DNA from: Mycolicibacterium hassiacum DSM 44199
Lineage (GTDB): Bacteria > Actinomycetota > Actinomycetes > Mycobacteriales > Mycobacteriaceae
Direction: 5' to 3'
Length of the DNA: 64,000 nucleotides
NCBI RefSeq assembly: GCF_900603025.1
Contig: NZ_LR026975.1
Span: 496,001 to 560,000 of the forward strand
The notes under the pieces: model-generated
The model's database searches: none
Seen by the model: only the letters and a program-made list of their open reading frames with translations
Told to the model about the DNA's origin: nothing
Position numbers and translations under genes: made by a program
In this document: positions 25,221 to 33,858 of the stretch, piece after piece
Numbering within the stretch: the first letter of the stretch is position 1
How the letters are laid out: each line of letters opens with the position of its first letter

Positions 25221-25300
25221 GAGGAGCCCGGGCCGGTGCCGAGGTCTTGCCGATGTTTGACGCCCCGGGCTGGGGGTATCACCGTGGCACCATGCTGAAC

Positions 25301-25468
25301 TCACTGCATCATCGGCGCGAGCATGATGAACGCTGCCGCGTAGATCGCCACTACCACCAGGATCGCCGCGATCACGACGATGCCGACGATCACCAGCACC
25401 CTCCGCAGCGGCCGACTCGCCGGGGGCCGATTCGTCGGGCCGTCGCTGCCTGGTGCCTTACCCCGCAT
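25301..25468 (-). CDS. Small single-span membrane protein
   Basis: 55 residues: a Pro/Arg/Gly-rich cytosolic N-terminus (MRGKAPGSDGPTNRPPASRP), then one hydrophobic helix (VLVIVGIVVIAAILVVVAIY) and a short hydrophobic tail ending PMMQ. No family recognised. It starts at ATG 25468, nine bases after a GGGTAC -10, the same spacing as in the acidic protein gene downstream. It is divergent from usfX-sigF and shares the intergenic region with it. Confidence 0.6.
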   Translation of the reverse strand: MRGKAPGSDGPTNRPPASRPLRRVLVIVGIVVIAAILVVVAIYAAAFIMLAPMMQ

Positions 25469-25477
25469 GCCGGGGTG

Positions 25478-25504
25478 GTACCCACGCCCATCCACGGACA
25501 AACG
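25478..25504 (-). promoter_or_regulatory. SigF-type promoter of the small membrane protein gene
   Basis: On the minus strand GTTT, a 17-base spacer and GGGTAC (25478-25483), ending nine bases before the ATG at 25468. Confidence 0.55.
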
Positions 25505-25530
25505 GCGACGACCGGCGCGTGGGCCGATGG

Positions 25531-25556
25531 TTAACTGGAAACCGGCCAGGGGTAAT
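25531..25556 (+). promoter_or_regulatory. SigF-type promoter of usfX-sigF
   Basis: GTTA (25531-25534), 16 bases and GGGTAA (25551-25556), 24 bases before the usfX ATG. It places sigF under its own sigma factor, as known in other mycobacteria. Confidence 0.65.
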
Positions 25557-25580
25557 CTCGCTTCGATACCAGGAGGTCTG

Positions 25581-26012
25581 ATGGCCGATGCCGCCAACCA
25601 CGACGGGGTGCAGCGCAGTTCCCGCGCGGTTGAACTCCGGGTAGCGGCCACCTTGGAGAACCTGGCCGTGGTGCGCACGCTGGTGGCCGCGGTGGCGACG
25701 TTCGAGGACCTCGACTTCGACGCGGTGGCCGATCTGCGGTTGGCGGTCGACGAGGCGTGCACCCGGCTCATCCGGTGCGCCGTTCCCGATGCCACGCTGT
25801 TGCTGGTGATCGACCCGCGCGACGACGCGGTGGTGGTCGATGCCTCGGCGCCGTGCAAGAGTCCCGACATCCTGGCGTCGGGCAGCTTCAGCTGGCATGT
25901 GCTGAGCTCCCTGACCGACGAGGTGCGCACGTTTCAGAACGGGCAGGCTCCCGATGATGTGCAGGTGTTCGGGATATCCATGACGACGAGGCGAGCGAGC
26001 TCGTTGCGGTGA
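25581..26012 (+). CDS. usfX: Anti-sigma factor UsfX/RsbW (binds SigF)
   Basis: 143-residue GHKL/HATPase-fold anti-sigma factor that holds SigF inactive. The sequence closely follows mycobacterial UsfX: VELRVAATLENLAVVRTLVA, FEDLDFDAVADLRLAVDEAC, SGSFSWHVLSSLTDEVRTF. The start at 25581 is set by the perfect AGGAGGT seven bases upstream. Its stop overlaps the sigF start by four bases (GTGA), so both are translated in step and the sigma factor is made with its inhibitor. Confidence 0.93.
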   Translation: MADAANHDGVQRSSRAVELRVAATLENLAVVRTLVAAVATFEDLDFDAVADLRLAVDEACTRLIRCAVPDATLLLVIDPRDDAVVVDASAPCKSPDILASGSFSWHVLSSLTDEVRTFQNGQAPDDVQVFGISMTTRRASSLR

Positions 26013-26794
26013 CGCCCATGTCGCAGGGTTCGTCGTCGCGTTCGAACTCTGAATACGCGGACGTCGCCGAGATGTTCCGTGAGCTCGAGGGGATGGCACC
26101 GGGCTCGCCGCAGTTCCAACGCCAGCGGGACCGGATCGTGGAACGCTGCCTGCCGCTGGCCGACCACATCGCCCGCCGGTTCGACGGCCGCGGCGAGTCG
26201 CGCGACGACCTGGTCCAGGTGGCGCGAGTGGGTCTGGTCAACGCGGTCATCCGGTTCGACGTCAACGCCGGCTCGGACTTCGTGTCGTTCGCGGTGCCGA
26301 CGATCATGGGCGAGGTTCGCCGACACTTCCGGGACAATAGCTGGTCGGTGAAGGTCCCGCGGCGGCTCAAGGAGCTTCATCTGCGGCTGGGGGCGGCAAC
26401 CGCCGAGCTGTCACAGCGTCTGGGACGGGCACCGACCGCCTCGGAGCTGGCCGCCGAACTCGGGATGGCGCGCGAGGAAGTGGTCGAGGGACTGGTGGCC
26501 GGCAGCTCCTACAACACGCTGTCGATCGACAGCGGTGGCAGCGGCACCGAGGACGCGCCCGCGATCGCGGACACCCTCGGCGATGTCGACACCGGACTTG
26601 ATCAGATCGAGAACCGAGAAGCGTTGCGGCCCTTGCTGGCCGCGCTGCCGGAACGTGAGCGCACGGTGCTGGTGCTGAGGTTCTTCGAGTCGATGACCCA
26701 GACGCAGATCGCCGAACGGGTCGGCATCTCCCAGATGCACGTCTCCCGCTTGCTGGCGAAATCGCTAGCGCGGCTTCGTGACCAGCTCCAGTGA
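26009..26794 (+). CDS. sigF: RNA polymerase sigma factor SigF
   Basis: 261-residue SigB/SigF/SigG-type sigma factor for general stress and stationary phase. Region 2 is visible in RDDLVQVARVGLVNAVIRFD and VPTIMGEVRRHFRDNSW, region 3 in RAPTASELAAELGMAREEV, and region 4 in LPERERTVLVLRFFESMTQT and the HTH IAERVGISQMHVSRLLAKSL. The GTG start overlaps usfX; an ATG four codons in is also possible. Its 3' end overlaps the convergent STAS gene by 30 bases. Confidence 0.95.
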   Translation: MTPMSQGSSSRSNSEYADVAEMFRELEGMAPGSPQFQRQRDRIVERCLPLADHIARRFDGRGESRDDLVQVARVGLVNAVIRFDVNAGSDFVSFAVPTIMGEVRRHFRDNSWSVKVPRRLKELHLRLGAATAELSQRLGRAPTASELAAELGMAREEVVEGLVAGSSYNTLSIDSGGSGTEDAPAIADTLGDVDTGLDQIENREALRPLLAALPERERTVLVLRFFESMTQTQIAERVGISQMHVSRLLAKSLARLRDQLQ

Positions 26795-27184
26795 CGGGCG
26801 CCGGCCGGCTAGCCTGCAGAGCGCGTCGTCGACCGCGTCGCACACCGGGACGGTTGCGGTGGGATCGCAGATTCGCAGCAGCCGGCGCACCGCTGTGCTG
26901 GGCACGGTCTGCCAGGCGATCGAGTCGTCCGTGCAGCGTTCACTCAGCACCTGAAGTGATGAAAACCCTGCTATGCCAAAAAATTCGACGGCCGACAGGT
27001 CGACGACGAGGCGGCGGATCCGGGTGCACTGGGCCAGTGCGTAGTCGGTGAACGTCCCGGCGTTGGCGGCGTCTATCTCGCCGCGCGCGGCCAGCACCGC
27101 GGTGTCGGGCGGCAGGCGCCAGACGGCGAAGTGAGCGGTACGCGTGTCGGTACAGGCGGTGGGAAGATCGCGGAGTGCGGGCAT
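26765..27184 (-). CDS. STAS-domain anti-sigma factor antagonist
   Basis: 139 residues with a STAS fold (AVLAARGEIDAANAGTF, RRLVVDLSAVEFFGIAGFSS). Such proteins bind RsbW-type anti-sigma factors and free the sigma factor. At the place where SpoIIAA-type antagonists carry the phosphorylated Ser/Thr, this one reads GIAG, so control by phosphorylation is unlikely. It has six cysteines, three near the C-terminus (RICDPTATVPVCDAVDDALC), so redox control like that described for RsfA is possible, but inferred. Placed against sigF, it probably acts on UsfX. Confidence 0.82.
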   Translation of the reverse strand: MPALRDLPTACTDTRTAHFAVWRLPPDTAVLAARGEIDAANAGTFTDYALAQCTRIRRLVVDLSAVEFFGIAGFSSLQVLSERCTDDSIAWQTVPSTAVRRLLRICDPTATVPVCDAVDDALCRLAGRRPSLELVTKPR

Positions 27185-27437
27185 GGTGACTCCATCAGTC
27201 GGAATACGGGATTCGTACTGTGGCTCACGTCGGTCGGCCCTGCGTACTCAAAGCCTCGTCGCAGTGCTGAAGGGCCTGCGTGTCGATGACGCGTGCATCG
27301 GCTGTTATTTCAACCTGTCTAGGACCCTACGCCGTCGGTGACCGCCGAACAACGCGATCAGCAGGTTCTTAGCCTGTGCTCAGGAATCGACCCGCTCGGC
27401 TTGTGCGGGCGGTGGGGGGCGGTCCAGACTGTCGACC

Positions 27438-27983
27438 ATGCCGCCTAGCGTCGCCGGGGTGTTACTGGCTGCCGGAGCCGGGACCCGCTTCGGTATGCCG
27501 AAAGTCCTTGCTGGACAAGGGAAGTGGCTGGAAATAGCGGTCGAGGCGCTGCACCGGGGCGGTTGCGACGATGTGGTCGTGGTGTTGGGTGCGGCGGTCG
27601 TGGAGGTGCCCGCCCCGGCGCGGGCGGTGATCGCCGCGGACTGGTCACGGGGCCTGTCCGCCTCGGTTCGCACCGGTCTGGCGGCGGTGAACGCCGACTA
27701 TGTGGTGTTGCACACGGTCGACACCCCCGACGTCGGCGCCGAGGTCGTCGCACGGGTGCTGCGGGCCGCGCAGTCGTCGCCGTCGGGCCTGGCGCGGGCA
27801 CGGTTCGCCGGGCGGCCCGGACACCCGGTGGTGATCCAGCGCCGGCACTGGCCGCAGTTGCTGGCGTCGTTGCACGGCGACGAGGGGGCCCGGCCGTTCC
27901 TGCGCGCCCGAGACGACGTCGTACCCGTCGAGTGCGCCGACCTGGCTACCGGCCGCGACATCGACAGCCGCGAACCTAGCTGA
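27438..27983 (+). CDS. MocA/MobA-like nucleotidyltransferase
   Basis: 181-residue NTP-transferase-fold protein, the type that links CTP or GTP to molybdopterin. It shows the signature LLAAGAGTRFGMPKVL near the N-terminus, the central RGLSASVRTGLAAV, the metal aspartate in VVLHTVDTPDV, and FAGRPGHPVVI with HGDEGARPFL. Most like MocA (molybdenum cofactor cytidylyltransferase), although no molybdoenzyme gene is nearby. Its end overlaps the convergent neighbour by eight bases. Confidence 0.8.
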   Translation: MPPSVAGVLLAAGAGTRFGMPKVLAGQGKWLEIAVEALHRGGCDDVVVVLGAAVVEVPAPARAVIAADWSRGLSASVRTGLAAVNADYVVLHTVDTPDVGAEVVARVLRAAQSSPSGLARARFAGRPGHPVVIQRRHWPQLLASLHGDEGARPFLRARDDVVPVECADLATGRDIDSREPS

Positions 27984-28305
27984 CCACCAGGCCGAGCACG
28001 GCCGCGGCGAACCGGCGCACCGATCGGGCGGCGATCTCGGCGGCGTCGGCATGGCCGTCGCGGTGCCGGGTGGTCAGCGACGCCGCCCGCGGGTCGAGCC
28101 GCACCTCGGCGAGCATCTCCCCGGTGGTGGGCTCGCACACCGCCCAGGTGTAGCAGGTGTCCGACGCCCACTGCGCAGTGCATCGATCGAGATAGCCGGG
28201 GTCGGTCTCGCCCAGATCTACCAGCGCGGGCCGATCGTCGATGAGATCGTCACCGCGCGGCGCGCGCAGATACCACGCGCCGGCGTTGATCTCGACAGGT
28301 TCCAC
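27976..28305 (-). CDS. GNAT-like conserved protein (short)
   Basis: 109 residues resembling the middle of actinobacterial RimJ/RimL-type GNAT proteins (CTAQWASDTCYTWAVCEPTT, GEMLAEVRLDP, RRFAAAVLGL). It is shorter than a complete acetyltransferase: the acetyl-CoA loop (Q/RxxGxG/A) is absent, so catalysis is doubtful. It starts with GTG 28305 and has only a weak ribosome site. It lies 63 bases upstream of the accA3 stop on the same strand, hence possibly cotranscribed from accA3. Function unknown. Confidence 0.6.
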   Translation of the reverse strand: MEPVEINAGAWYLRAPRGDDLIDDRPALVDLGETDPGYLDRCTAQWASDTCYTWAVCEPTTGEMLAEVRLDPRAASLTTRHRDGHADAAEIAARSVRRFAAAVLGLVVS

Positions 28306-28368
28306 GTTCGGCAGCCCGAGGCTTCCGGGGCGGGGCCGCCTTCGGCGCGCCCCGGAACCACACGCGAA

Positions 28369-30162
28369 CTACTTGATCTCGGCCAGGACGGTGCCCTGGG
28401 TCACCGCGGTGCCCGGCTCGATGGACAGCCCGGTGACCTTGCCGTCCTTGTGCGCGGTGACCGGGTTCTCCATCTTCATGGCCTCGAGCACGACGATCAG
28501 ATCGCCGGCCTTGACCTCCTGGCCCTCCTCGACGGCGACCTTGACCACGGTGCCCTGCATCGGGGCGGTCACCGCATCGCCGGAGGCGGCGGCGCCGGTG
28601 TTCGCACCGCGCTTGCGCGGCTTGGGCTTTTTGCGGATCGCGCCGGCGGGAGCACCGCCACCGCCGCCGAGCTGAAGATCGCCCGGCAGCGACACCTCCA
28701 GCCGCCGGCCACCGACCTCGACGACGACGGTCTGGCGCGGGACGGTGTCCTCCTCCTCGACCGCCTCACCGCCGGTGAACGGCTCGATAGTGTTGTTCCA
28801 CTCGGTCTCGATCCAGCGGGTGTGAACGTCGAACTTCTCGCCGTTACCGATGAACGCCGGATCGTTGACGATCGCCCGGTGGAACGGGATGACGGTGGCC
28901 AGTCCCTCGATGTTGAATTCGGCCAGCGCGCGGCGGGCGCGGGCCAGCGCCTGGTCCCGGTCGGCGCCGGTGACGATCAGCTTGGCCAGCATCGAGTCGA
29001 ACTGGCCGCCGATCACCGAGCCAGCCTCCACCCCGGAGTCCAACCGCACACCCGGGCCGCTCGGTGCCTCGTACTTGGTGATCGGGCCCGGAGCCGGCAG
29101 GAAGCCCCGGCCGGCGTCCTCGCCGTTGATACGGAACTCGATCGAATGCCCGCGCGGGTCCGGATCCTCGGTGAACTCCAGCTTGTCGCCGTTGGCGATC
29201 TTGAACTGCTGCAGCACCAGGTCGATGCCGGTGGTCTCCTCGGTGACCGGGTGCTCCACCTGCAGGCGGGTGTTCACCTCCAGGAAGCTGATCAGGCCGT
29301 CCTGGCCGACCAGGTACTCGACGGTGCCGGCGCCGTAGTAGCCGGCCTCCTTGCAGATCCGCTTGGCCGACTCGTGGATCTCCTTGCGCTGCGCGTCGGT
29401 GAGGAACGGCGCGGGCGCCTCCTCGACGAGCTTCTGGTAGCGCCGCTGCAGCGAGCAGTCACGGGTCCCGACGACGATCACGTTGCCGTGCTTGTCGGCG
29501 AGCACCTGCGCCTCGACATGGCGCGGCTTGTCCAGGTAACGCTCGACGAAGCACTCGCCCCGGCCGAACGCGGCGGTGGCCTCACGCACCGCCGACTCGT
29601 ACAGCTCGGGGATCTCCTCCATGGTGCGGGCCACCTTCATGCCGCGCCCGCCGCCGCCAAACGCGGCCTTGATCGCGATCGGCAGACCGTGCTCCTTGGC
29701 GAAGGCCACCACCTCGTCGGCGTTCTTGACGGGATCGGGAGTGCCGGGGACCAGCGGCGCCTGCGCCCGGGCCGCGATGTGGCGCGCGGTCACTTTGTCG
29801 CCGAGGTCACGGATCGCCTGCGGGCTCGGGCCGATCCAGATCAGCCCGGCGTCGATCACCGCCTGCGCGAAATCGGCGTTCTCCGAGAGGAATCCGTAAC
29901 CCGGGTGGATCGCGTTCGCGCCGGACTTCGCCGCTGCGTCGAGGATCTTCTCGAAAACCAGGTAGGACTCCGCCGAGGTCTGCCCGCCGAGGGCGAACGC
30001 CTCGTCCGCGAGACGGACGTGGGGCGCGTTGGCATCGGGTTCGGCGTACACGGCCACGCTCTTAAGACCGGCATCCCGGGCCGCCCGGATCACCCGCACC
30101 GCGATCTCGCCGCGGTTGGCGACCAGGACCTTCTGAATGGTCGAGCTGGCGTGACTGGGCAC
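28369..30162 (-). CDS. accA3: Acetyl/propionyl-CoA carboxylase alpha subunit AccA3
   Basis: 597-residue biotin carboxylase plus biotin carboxyl carrier protein. It carboxylates its own biotin with ATP and bicarbonate and passes CO2 to several AccD subunits, feeding fatty and mycolic acid synthesis. The N-terminal domain reads [20 protein letters not shown], the ATP-grasp loop is [10 protein letters not shown], and [14 protein letters not shown] and the FRINGEDA segment follow. The C-terminal biotinyl domain holds the biotinylated lysine in [14 protein letters not shown] 30162 lies behind TAGGAGG. Partner genes accD5, accE5 and birA are within 6 kb. Confidence 0.96.
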   Translation of the reverse strand: MPSHASSTIQKVLVANRGEIAVRVIRAARDAGLKSVAVYAEPDANAPHVRLADEAFALGGQTSAESYLVFEKILDAAAKSGANAIHPGYGFLSENADFAQAVIDAGLIWIGPSPQAIRDLGDKVTARHIAARAQAPLVPGTPDPVKNADEVVAFAKEHGLPIAIKAAFGGGGRGMKVARTMEEIPELYESAVREATAAFGRGECFVERYLDKPRHVEAQVLADKHGNVIVVGTRDCSLQRRYQKLVEEAPAPFLTDAQRKEIHESAKRICKEAGYYGAGTVEYLVGQDGLISFLEVNTRLQVEHPVTEETTGIDLVLQQFKIANGDKLEFTEDPDPRGHSIEFRINGEDAGRGFLPAPGPITKYEAPSGPGVRLDSGVEAGSVIGGQFDSMLAKLIVTGADRDQALARARRALAEFNIEGLATVIPFHRAIVNDPAFIGNGEKFDVHTRWIETEWNNTIEPFTGGEAVEEEDTVPRQTVVVEVGGRRLEVSLPGDLQLGGGGGAPAGAIRKKPKPRKRGANTGAAASGDAVTAPMQGTVVKVAVEEGQEVKAGDLIVVLEAMKMENPVTAHKDGKVTGLSIEPGTAVTQGTVLAEIK

Positions 30163-30371
30163 CTGTGCCTCCTACTAGTGACTGTCCTGACGGGCCTGGC
30201 CGCCCACATCTCTAAGAAACGTCTTTAAGAACTTAACGGGGGCAGTTTAAGCGTCGCGAGTCGTGCCCGGTGAGCGGGTTCCGGTTACCGAGGAGTAAGT
30301 TGCCCCCATCGCCCGCCCGGCCTCGGAAATTTCTGTCTGGTCAGCACCTTCATCACCGTTAGGTTGATCTC

Positions 30372-31515
30372 ATGGGTCCCGGTGTCGCGCTGATGTCATC
30401 GGCCTGATCTTCGGCGGGTTGGCGGCCGCGGCGCCGCGGGCGATGTGGCGGGCGACACAGTCCTGGCTGTATCGACACCCCGAGGCGAACGAACCCAGCG
30501 AGCTGGGCTATGCGCTGTCGCGCCTCGGGGGTGTGGTGGCGATCCTGGTCTGCCTCTTCATCGGCAGTGTGCTCATCCTCGATGAGCAGCGCTGGGAGGC
30601 CGAGCGGAAGGCCGCCGATGAGGCCGCTGCCGCGAAGGCCGCGTTCGTGCCGCCCGCACCCGAGGACCGCGGGCTGCTGCCGGTGATCGGCTACACCGTC
30701 GACCAAACCAGATCCGGCTATTCGGTGGAGGTCTACTACTTGGCGCCGTACATTGCGTCTCCTCACATGGGTCCCTGCGTTATCCGAGAGCAGCTGAGTA
30801 TGTGGCCCGACCGGCGCGGGGCGAATGTGACGCTCCGACTCGTATGGGCGCCCGAGCAATCGTTCCAGATGAGCAAGTCCGACGAGTGCCGGCCGATCGG
30901 GACGACGGTCAAGTCGTCCCTCGTCAGGCTTGCGGAACCGCCGGCCCCGGGGGCGTTGACCACCTCCGGGCCGGTCGCGCGCGCCGATGCGGAGCTCGTA
31001 CCTGCGGCGGAGGGCAACGTGATACCCGCCCTGGACGAGCCGCCGCCAGGTGCGCGCTGGAGGAGCAACGACGCGACGCTGCGTGGCCAGCTGCCGATCG
31101 TGAACTACTAGCGTGGGCGCGACGAGTTCGGCGAGCGCATCCTCACCGTCACCTTCCTGGTGCCCGAGGGGGCGGATGTCCGGGTCGCCAGCGACTACGG
31201 TCCGTCGACCGGCGGATGCGAGGCCACACCGATGGTCATAGCGGACGGCGCCGGGCCGGCGACGATCAACTTCCGGCTGCGTGGGCCTTCCCCAGAAGTG
31301 GCCAGGGGGAGGAGAACGGGCCCGGAAACGGTGGGCGCAGTGAGGACTGCCGGGTCGGCACGGCTTGGACGCCGGCCACGTACACCGTGCGGGGTCCCGC
31401 CGCGGACGGTCGCCCGGTTCTCACCGATGGGCCGATCGCGGACGAATCGGGGCGCGAGATTCGTGCCGCGGCGTTCGACAACCCGATCCCGGAGCTGCCG
31501 CCGGCATCAGGCTGA
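30372..31515 (+). pseudogene. Decayed membrane protein gene (frameshifts and a stop)
   Basis: An unnamed protein with an N-terminal membrane region can be followed through three frames. ATG 30372 opens MGPGVAL, but a missing base near 30394 shifts the frame within the first helix. The main frame (30419 on) reads AMWRATQSWLYRHPEANEPS, a second helix (VVAILVCLFIGSVLIL) and an extracytoplasmic domain. TAG at 31109 interrupts it, the same frame resumes (GERILTVTFLVPEGADVRVA), and near 31300 coding moves to another frame (GTAWTPATYTVRGPAADGRP) ending TGA 31515. It was probably a cell-envelope protein. The 3' end overlaps sufE by nine bases. Confidence 0.7.
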
Positions 31516-31926
31516 CCGCAGGCGACGCTTGATCCGCGCCAGCATGGCCGACATGCCACGCAGCCGCAGCGGGCTGATCAGCTGCGCGAGGCCGAGTTCG
31601 GTGTAGAAGTCGTCGGGCACCGCGAGGATGTCGTCGGCGGGCTGGTCATCCAGTCCGGCCGCCAGGATCGCGGCGAACCCGCGGGTCGTGGGAGCCTCCT
31701 CGGGCGCGCTGAAGTACAGCCGAACATGCTCCCGGTCGGTGGCGTCGACATGCAGGAACAGCGGCGACTGGCACTCCGGTACCGGCTCCATCGCCGCCTC
31801 CTGCAATTCGGCGGGAAGCGGCGGCAGTTCGCCGGCGTACTCCAGCAGCAGCTGCAGCTTGTCCTGGCCCTGCACCTCCCTGAACTCCGAGACCACCTCG
31901 GCCAGGGCGGCGGGCATGGTGCTCAC
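31507..31926 (-). CDS. SufE-like sulfur acceptor protein
   Basis: 139-residue SufE family protein, a sulfur acceptor that stimulates cysteine desulfurase in Fe-S cluster assembly. The family core [20 protein letters not shown] is followed by the acceptor cysteine in [14 protein letters not shown], then [18 protein letters not shown]. Its GTG start overlaps the stop of sseA by four bases (GTGA), so it is translationally coupled to that rhodanese, the arrangement of M. tuberculosis Rv3283-Rv3284. A joint sulfur-transfer role is inferred. Confidence 0.88.
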   Translation of the reverse strand: MSTMPAALAEVVSEFREVQGQDKLQLLLEYAGELPPLPAELQEAAMEPVPECQSPLFLHVDATDREHVRLYFSAPEEAPTTRGFAAILAAGLDDQPADDILAVPDDFYTELGLAQLISPLRLRGMSAMLARIKRRLRSA

Positions 31927-32819
31927 GGCTGCTTCGGCGGATCTCCCGGTTCCGGCCCGACCGCCACGGGCACCCGCACCGCGTTACCCCATTCGGTCCA
32001 CGATCCGTCGTAGTTGCGCACGCCCTTGTGACCCAGCAGGTGGGTCAGCACGAACCAGGTGTGGCTGGACCGCTCGCCGATCCGGCAGTAGACGACGGGT
32101 TTGTCGTCGGGCTTGAGGAAGCCGTAGATCTCCTCTAGTTCGGCGCGACCGCGGAACTGGCCGTTGTCCTTGGCCGCCTTGTTCCACGGGACCGAGATCG
32201 CAGTCGGGATGTGCCCGCCGCGCAGCGCACCCTCGTCGGGGTAGTCCGGCATGTGGGTGCGCTCGCCGGTGTACTCCTGCGGTGACCGCACGTCGATGAG
32301 CGGTTCGACCCCCAGAATGTCGAGCACGTCCTGTTTGAACGCCCGGATCGGGGCGTCGTTGCGCTCCACGACCGGATAACCGGTGGCCGGCTTGTTCGGC
32401 ACCTCGAGCGTCGTTTCGCGCCCGTCGGAGATCCACAGATCCCGCCCGCCGTCGAGCAGTCGCACGTCCGGATGCCCGAACAGAGTGAACACCCACAGTG
32501 CGTAGGCCGCCCACCAGTTGCTCTTGTCGCCGTAGATCACCACGGTGTCGTCGCGGCTGATCCCCTTACGGTTCATCAACTCGGCGAACTGTTCGCCGTT
32601 GATGTAGTCACGGATGTGGGGATCGTTGAGGTCGGTGTGCCAGTCGATCTTCACCGCGCCCGGGATATGGCCGGTGTCGTACAGCAGCACGTCCTCGTTG
32701 GACTCCACGATGGCCAGTCCGGGCCGCCCGAGGTTGGCGGACAGCCAGTCCGGGGTCACCAACCGTTCCGGGTGGGCGTACTGGGCCAGGGCGGGATCGG
32801 GATCTACAGGCAAAGGCAC
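31923..32819 (-). CDS. sseA: Thiosulfate/3-mercaptopyruvate sulfurtransferase SseA
   Basis: 298 residues with two rhodanese domains. The inactive N-terminal one carries [18 protein letters not shown]; the C-terminal one holds the catalytic cysteine in [18 protein letters not shown] and [16 protein letters not shown]. It moves sulfur from thiosulfate or mercaptopyruvate to an acceptor. The GTG start lies six bases after TAGGCT, so the message is probably leaderless and also carries sufE. Confidence 0.93.
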   Translation of the reverse strand: MPLPVDPDPALAQYAHPERLVTPDWLSANLGRPGLAIVESNEDVLLYDTGHIPGAVKIDWHTDLNDPHIRDYINGEQFAELMNRKGISRDDTVVIYGDKSNWWAAYALWVFTLFGHPDVRLLDGGRDLWISDGRETTLEVPNKPATGYPVVERNDAPIRAFKQDVLDILGVEPLIDVRSPQEYTGERTHMPDYPDEGALRGGHIPTAISVPWNKAAKDNGQFRGRAELEEIYGFLKPDDKPVVYCRIGERSSHTWFVLTHLLGHKGVRNYDGSWTEWGNAVRVPVAVGPEPGDPPKQP

Positions 32820-32825
32820 ACTCTG

Positions 32826-32831
32826 AGCCTA
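32826..32831 (-). promoter_or_regulatory. -10 box of a leaderless promoter (sseA-sufE)
   Basis: TAGGCT on the minus strand, six bases before the GTG at 32819. Confidence 0.5.
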
Positions 32832-32923
32832 CCCACCCCGGTTCGGGCGGCGAGCGATGAATCCGGATTAACCGCCGCTCGAGGCCGGTCCCGACCGGCG
32901 GCAACGGGGCCCGGGCGAGGGGC

Positions 32924-33577
32924 TCAGCCGCGTTCGTCGGTGACCGGGTTGGCGGCCCACAGCTCCGGCAGCGACAGTCCCGCCCGCGCGAACAATCGGC
33001 GCGTCAGCGGCAACCCGAGCCCGATCACCGCGGACGGGTCGCCGTCGACGCCTTCGATGAACCAGCCGCCGAGTCCGTCGATGGTGAACCCGCCGGCCAC
33101 CGCGGTCGGTTCGCCGCTGCGGATGTAGGCGTCGAGTTCGTCGGCGCTCGGTGTTCCGAAGCGCACGGTGGTAGACGCGACGTCGGTGACGCGGTGGGTG
33201 ATCTCGCCGTCGCGCACGCGCAGCACGCAGTGACCGGTGTGGAGCTCACCCGAGGTCCCGGCCATGTCGAGCCAGGCCTGCCGCGCCGCATCGGCGGAGG
33301 TCGGTTTGCCGCGCAGTCGGCCGTCGCGAAACAGCATGGAATCGCAGCCGATCACTGCGCAGTCCACAGCCACCGACGGCTCCAGCACCGCTACCACCGC
33401 TTCGGCCTTGGCGGTCGCGAGGGCGGCGGTGATCTCCGCCGGGGTCGCGGCAGCGCCCAACCCGGCGACGACGGCGTCCTCGTCCACCCCGGAGATTACG
33501 ACCAGCGGGTCGATTCCGGCTTGCCGCAACACTTTTCGGCGGCCGGACGAAGCGGACGCGAGGACGACCCGCGTCAT
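32924..33577 (-). CDS. maf: Maf-like nucleotide pyrophosphatase
   Basis: 217-residue Maf/YhdE family protein that hydrolyses non-canonical or excess nucleoside triphosphates to monophosphates. Family motifs are [16 protein letters not shown] at the N-terminus, the metal/catalytic [11 protein letters not shown], and [13 protein letters not shown]. It starts four bases inside accE5 (stop of accE5 at 33574), completing a tight accD5-accE5-maf operon. Confidence 0.92.
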   Translation of the reverse strand: MTRVVLASASSGRRKVLRQAGIDPLVVISGVDEDAVVAGLGAAATPAEITAALATAKAEAVVAVLEPSVAVDCAVIGCDSMLFRDGRLRGKPTSADAARQAWLDMAGTSGELHTGHCVLRVRDGEITHRVTDVASTTVRFGTPSADELDAYIRSGEPTAVAGGFTIDGLGGWFIEGVDGDPSAVIGLGLPLTRRLFARAGLSLPELWAANPVTDERG

Positions 33578-33858
33578 CGACGCCGCATGTGCGTCCGTTC
33601 CAGCAGCGTGACGCGCTGCCAGCTGAAAATCGGGTAGCGCAGCCGGTCCACCGGGTGCCCCCAGAGGTTCTCCTCCTGCTCCCGCGGCGGTTCGGGCTTG
33701 CTCGAGGCGGCGGCCAGCACCGCGACGACGGCGGCCAACTCCTCGTCGGTCGGGTTGCCCTTGAGCACCTGGATGTGCGGCTCCTGGGCCTTCTTGGCCT
33801 CGTCCTGGCCCTCGTTTTCCTTCTCGCTCACCGCTCCGCCTTCGTTCGCTGCGCTCAC
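33574..33858 (-). CDS. accE5: Acyl-CoA carboxylase epsilon subunit AccE5
   Basis: 94-residue epsilon subunit that joins AccA3 and AccD5 in the mycobacterial acyl-CoA carboxylase. It shows the family segment [20 protein letters not shown] and a tryptophan-bearing tail ([19 protein letters not shown]). The N-terminal charged region is variable in the family. The GTG at 33858 overlaps the accD5 stop (GTGA), so the subunits are made together; a GTG at 33831 is an alternative start. Confidence 0.9.
   Translation of the reverse strand: MSAANEGGAVSEKENEGQDEAKKAQEPHIQVLKGNPTDEELAAVVAVLAAASSKPEPPREQEENLWGHPVDRLRYPIFSWQRVTLLERTHMRRR

Noticed and set aside
28305..28380. The short GNAT-like gene as a frameshifted acetyltransferase
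   Set aside because: No remaining piece with an acetyl-CoA loop was found in other frames on either side, so it is left as a short gene.
28051..30228. 725-codon open frame antisense to accA3
   Set aside because: It mirrors a well conserved gene in GC-rich DNA; composition is His/Gly/Arg-rich with no domain, so it is a shadow.
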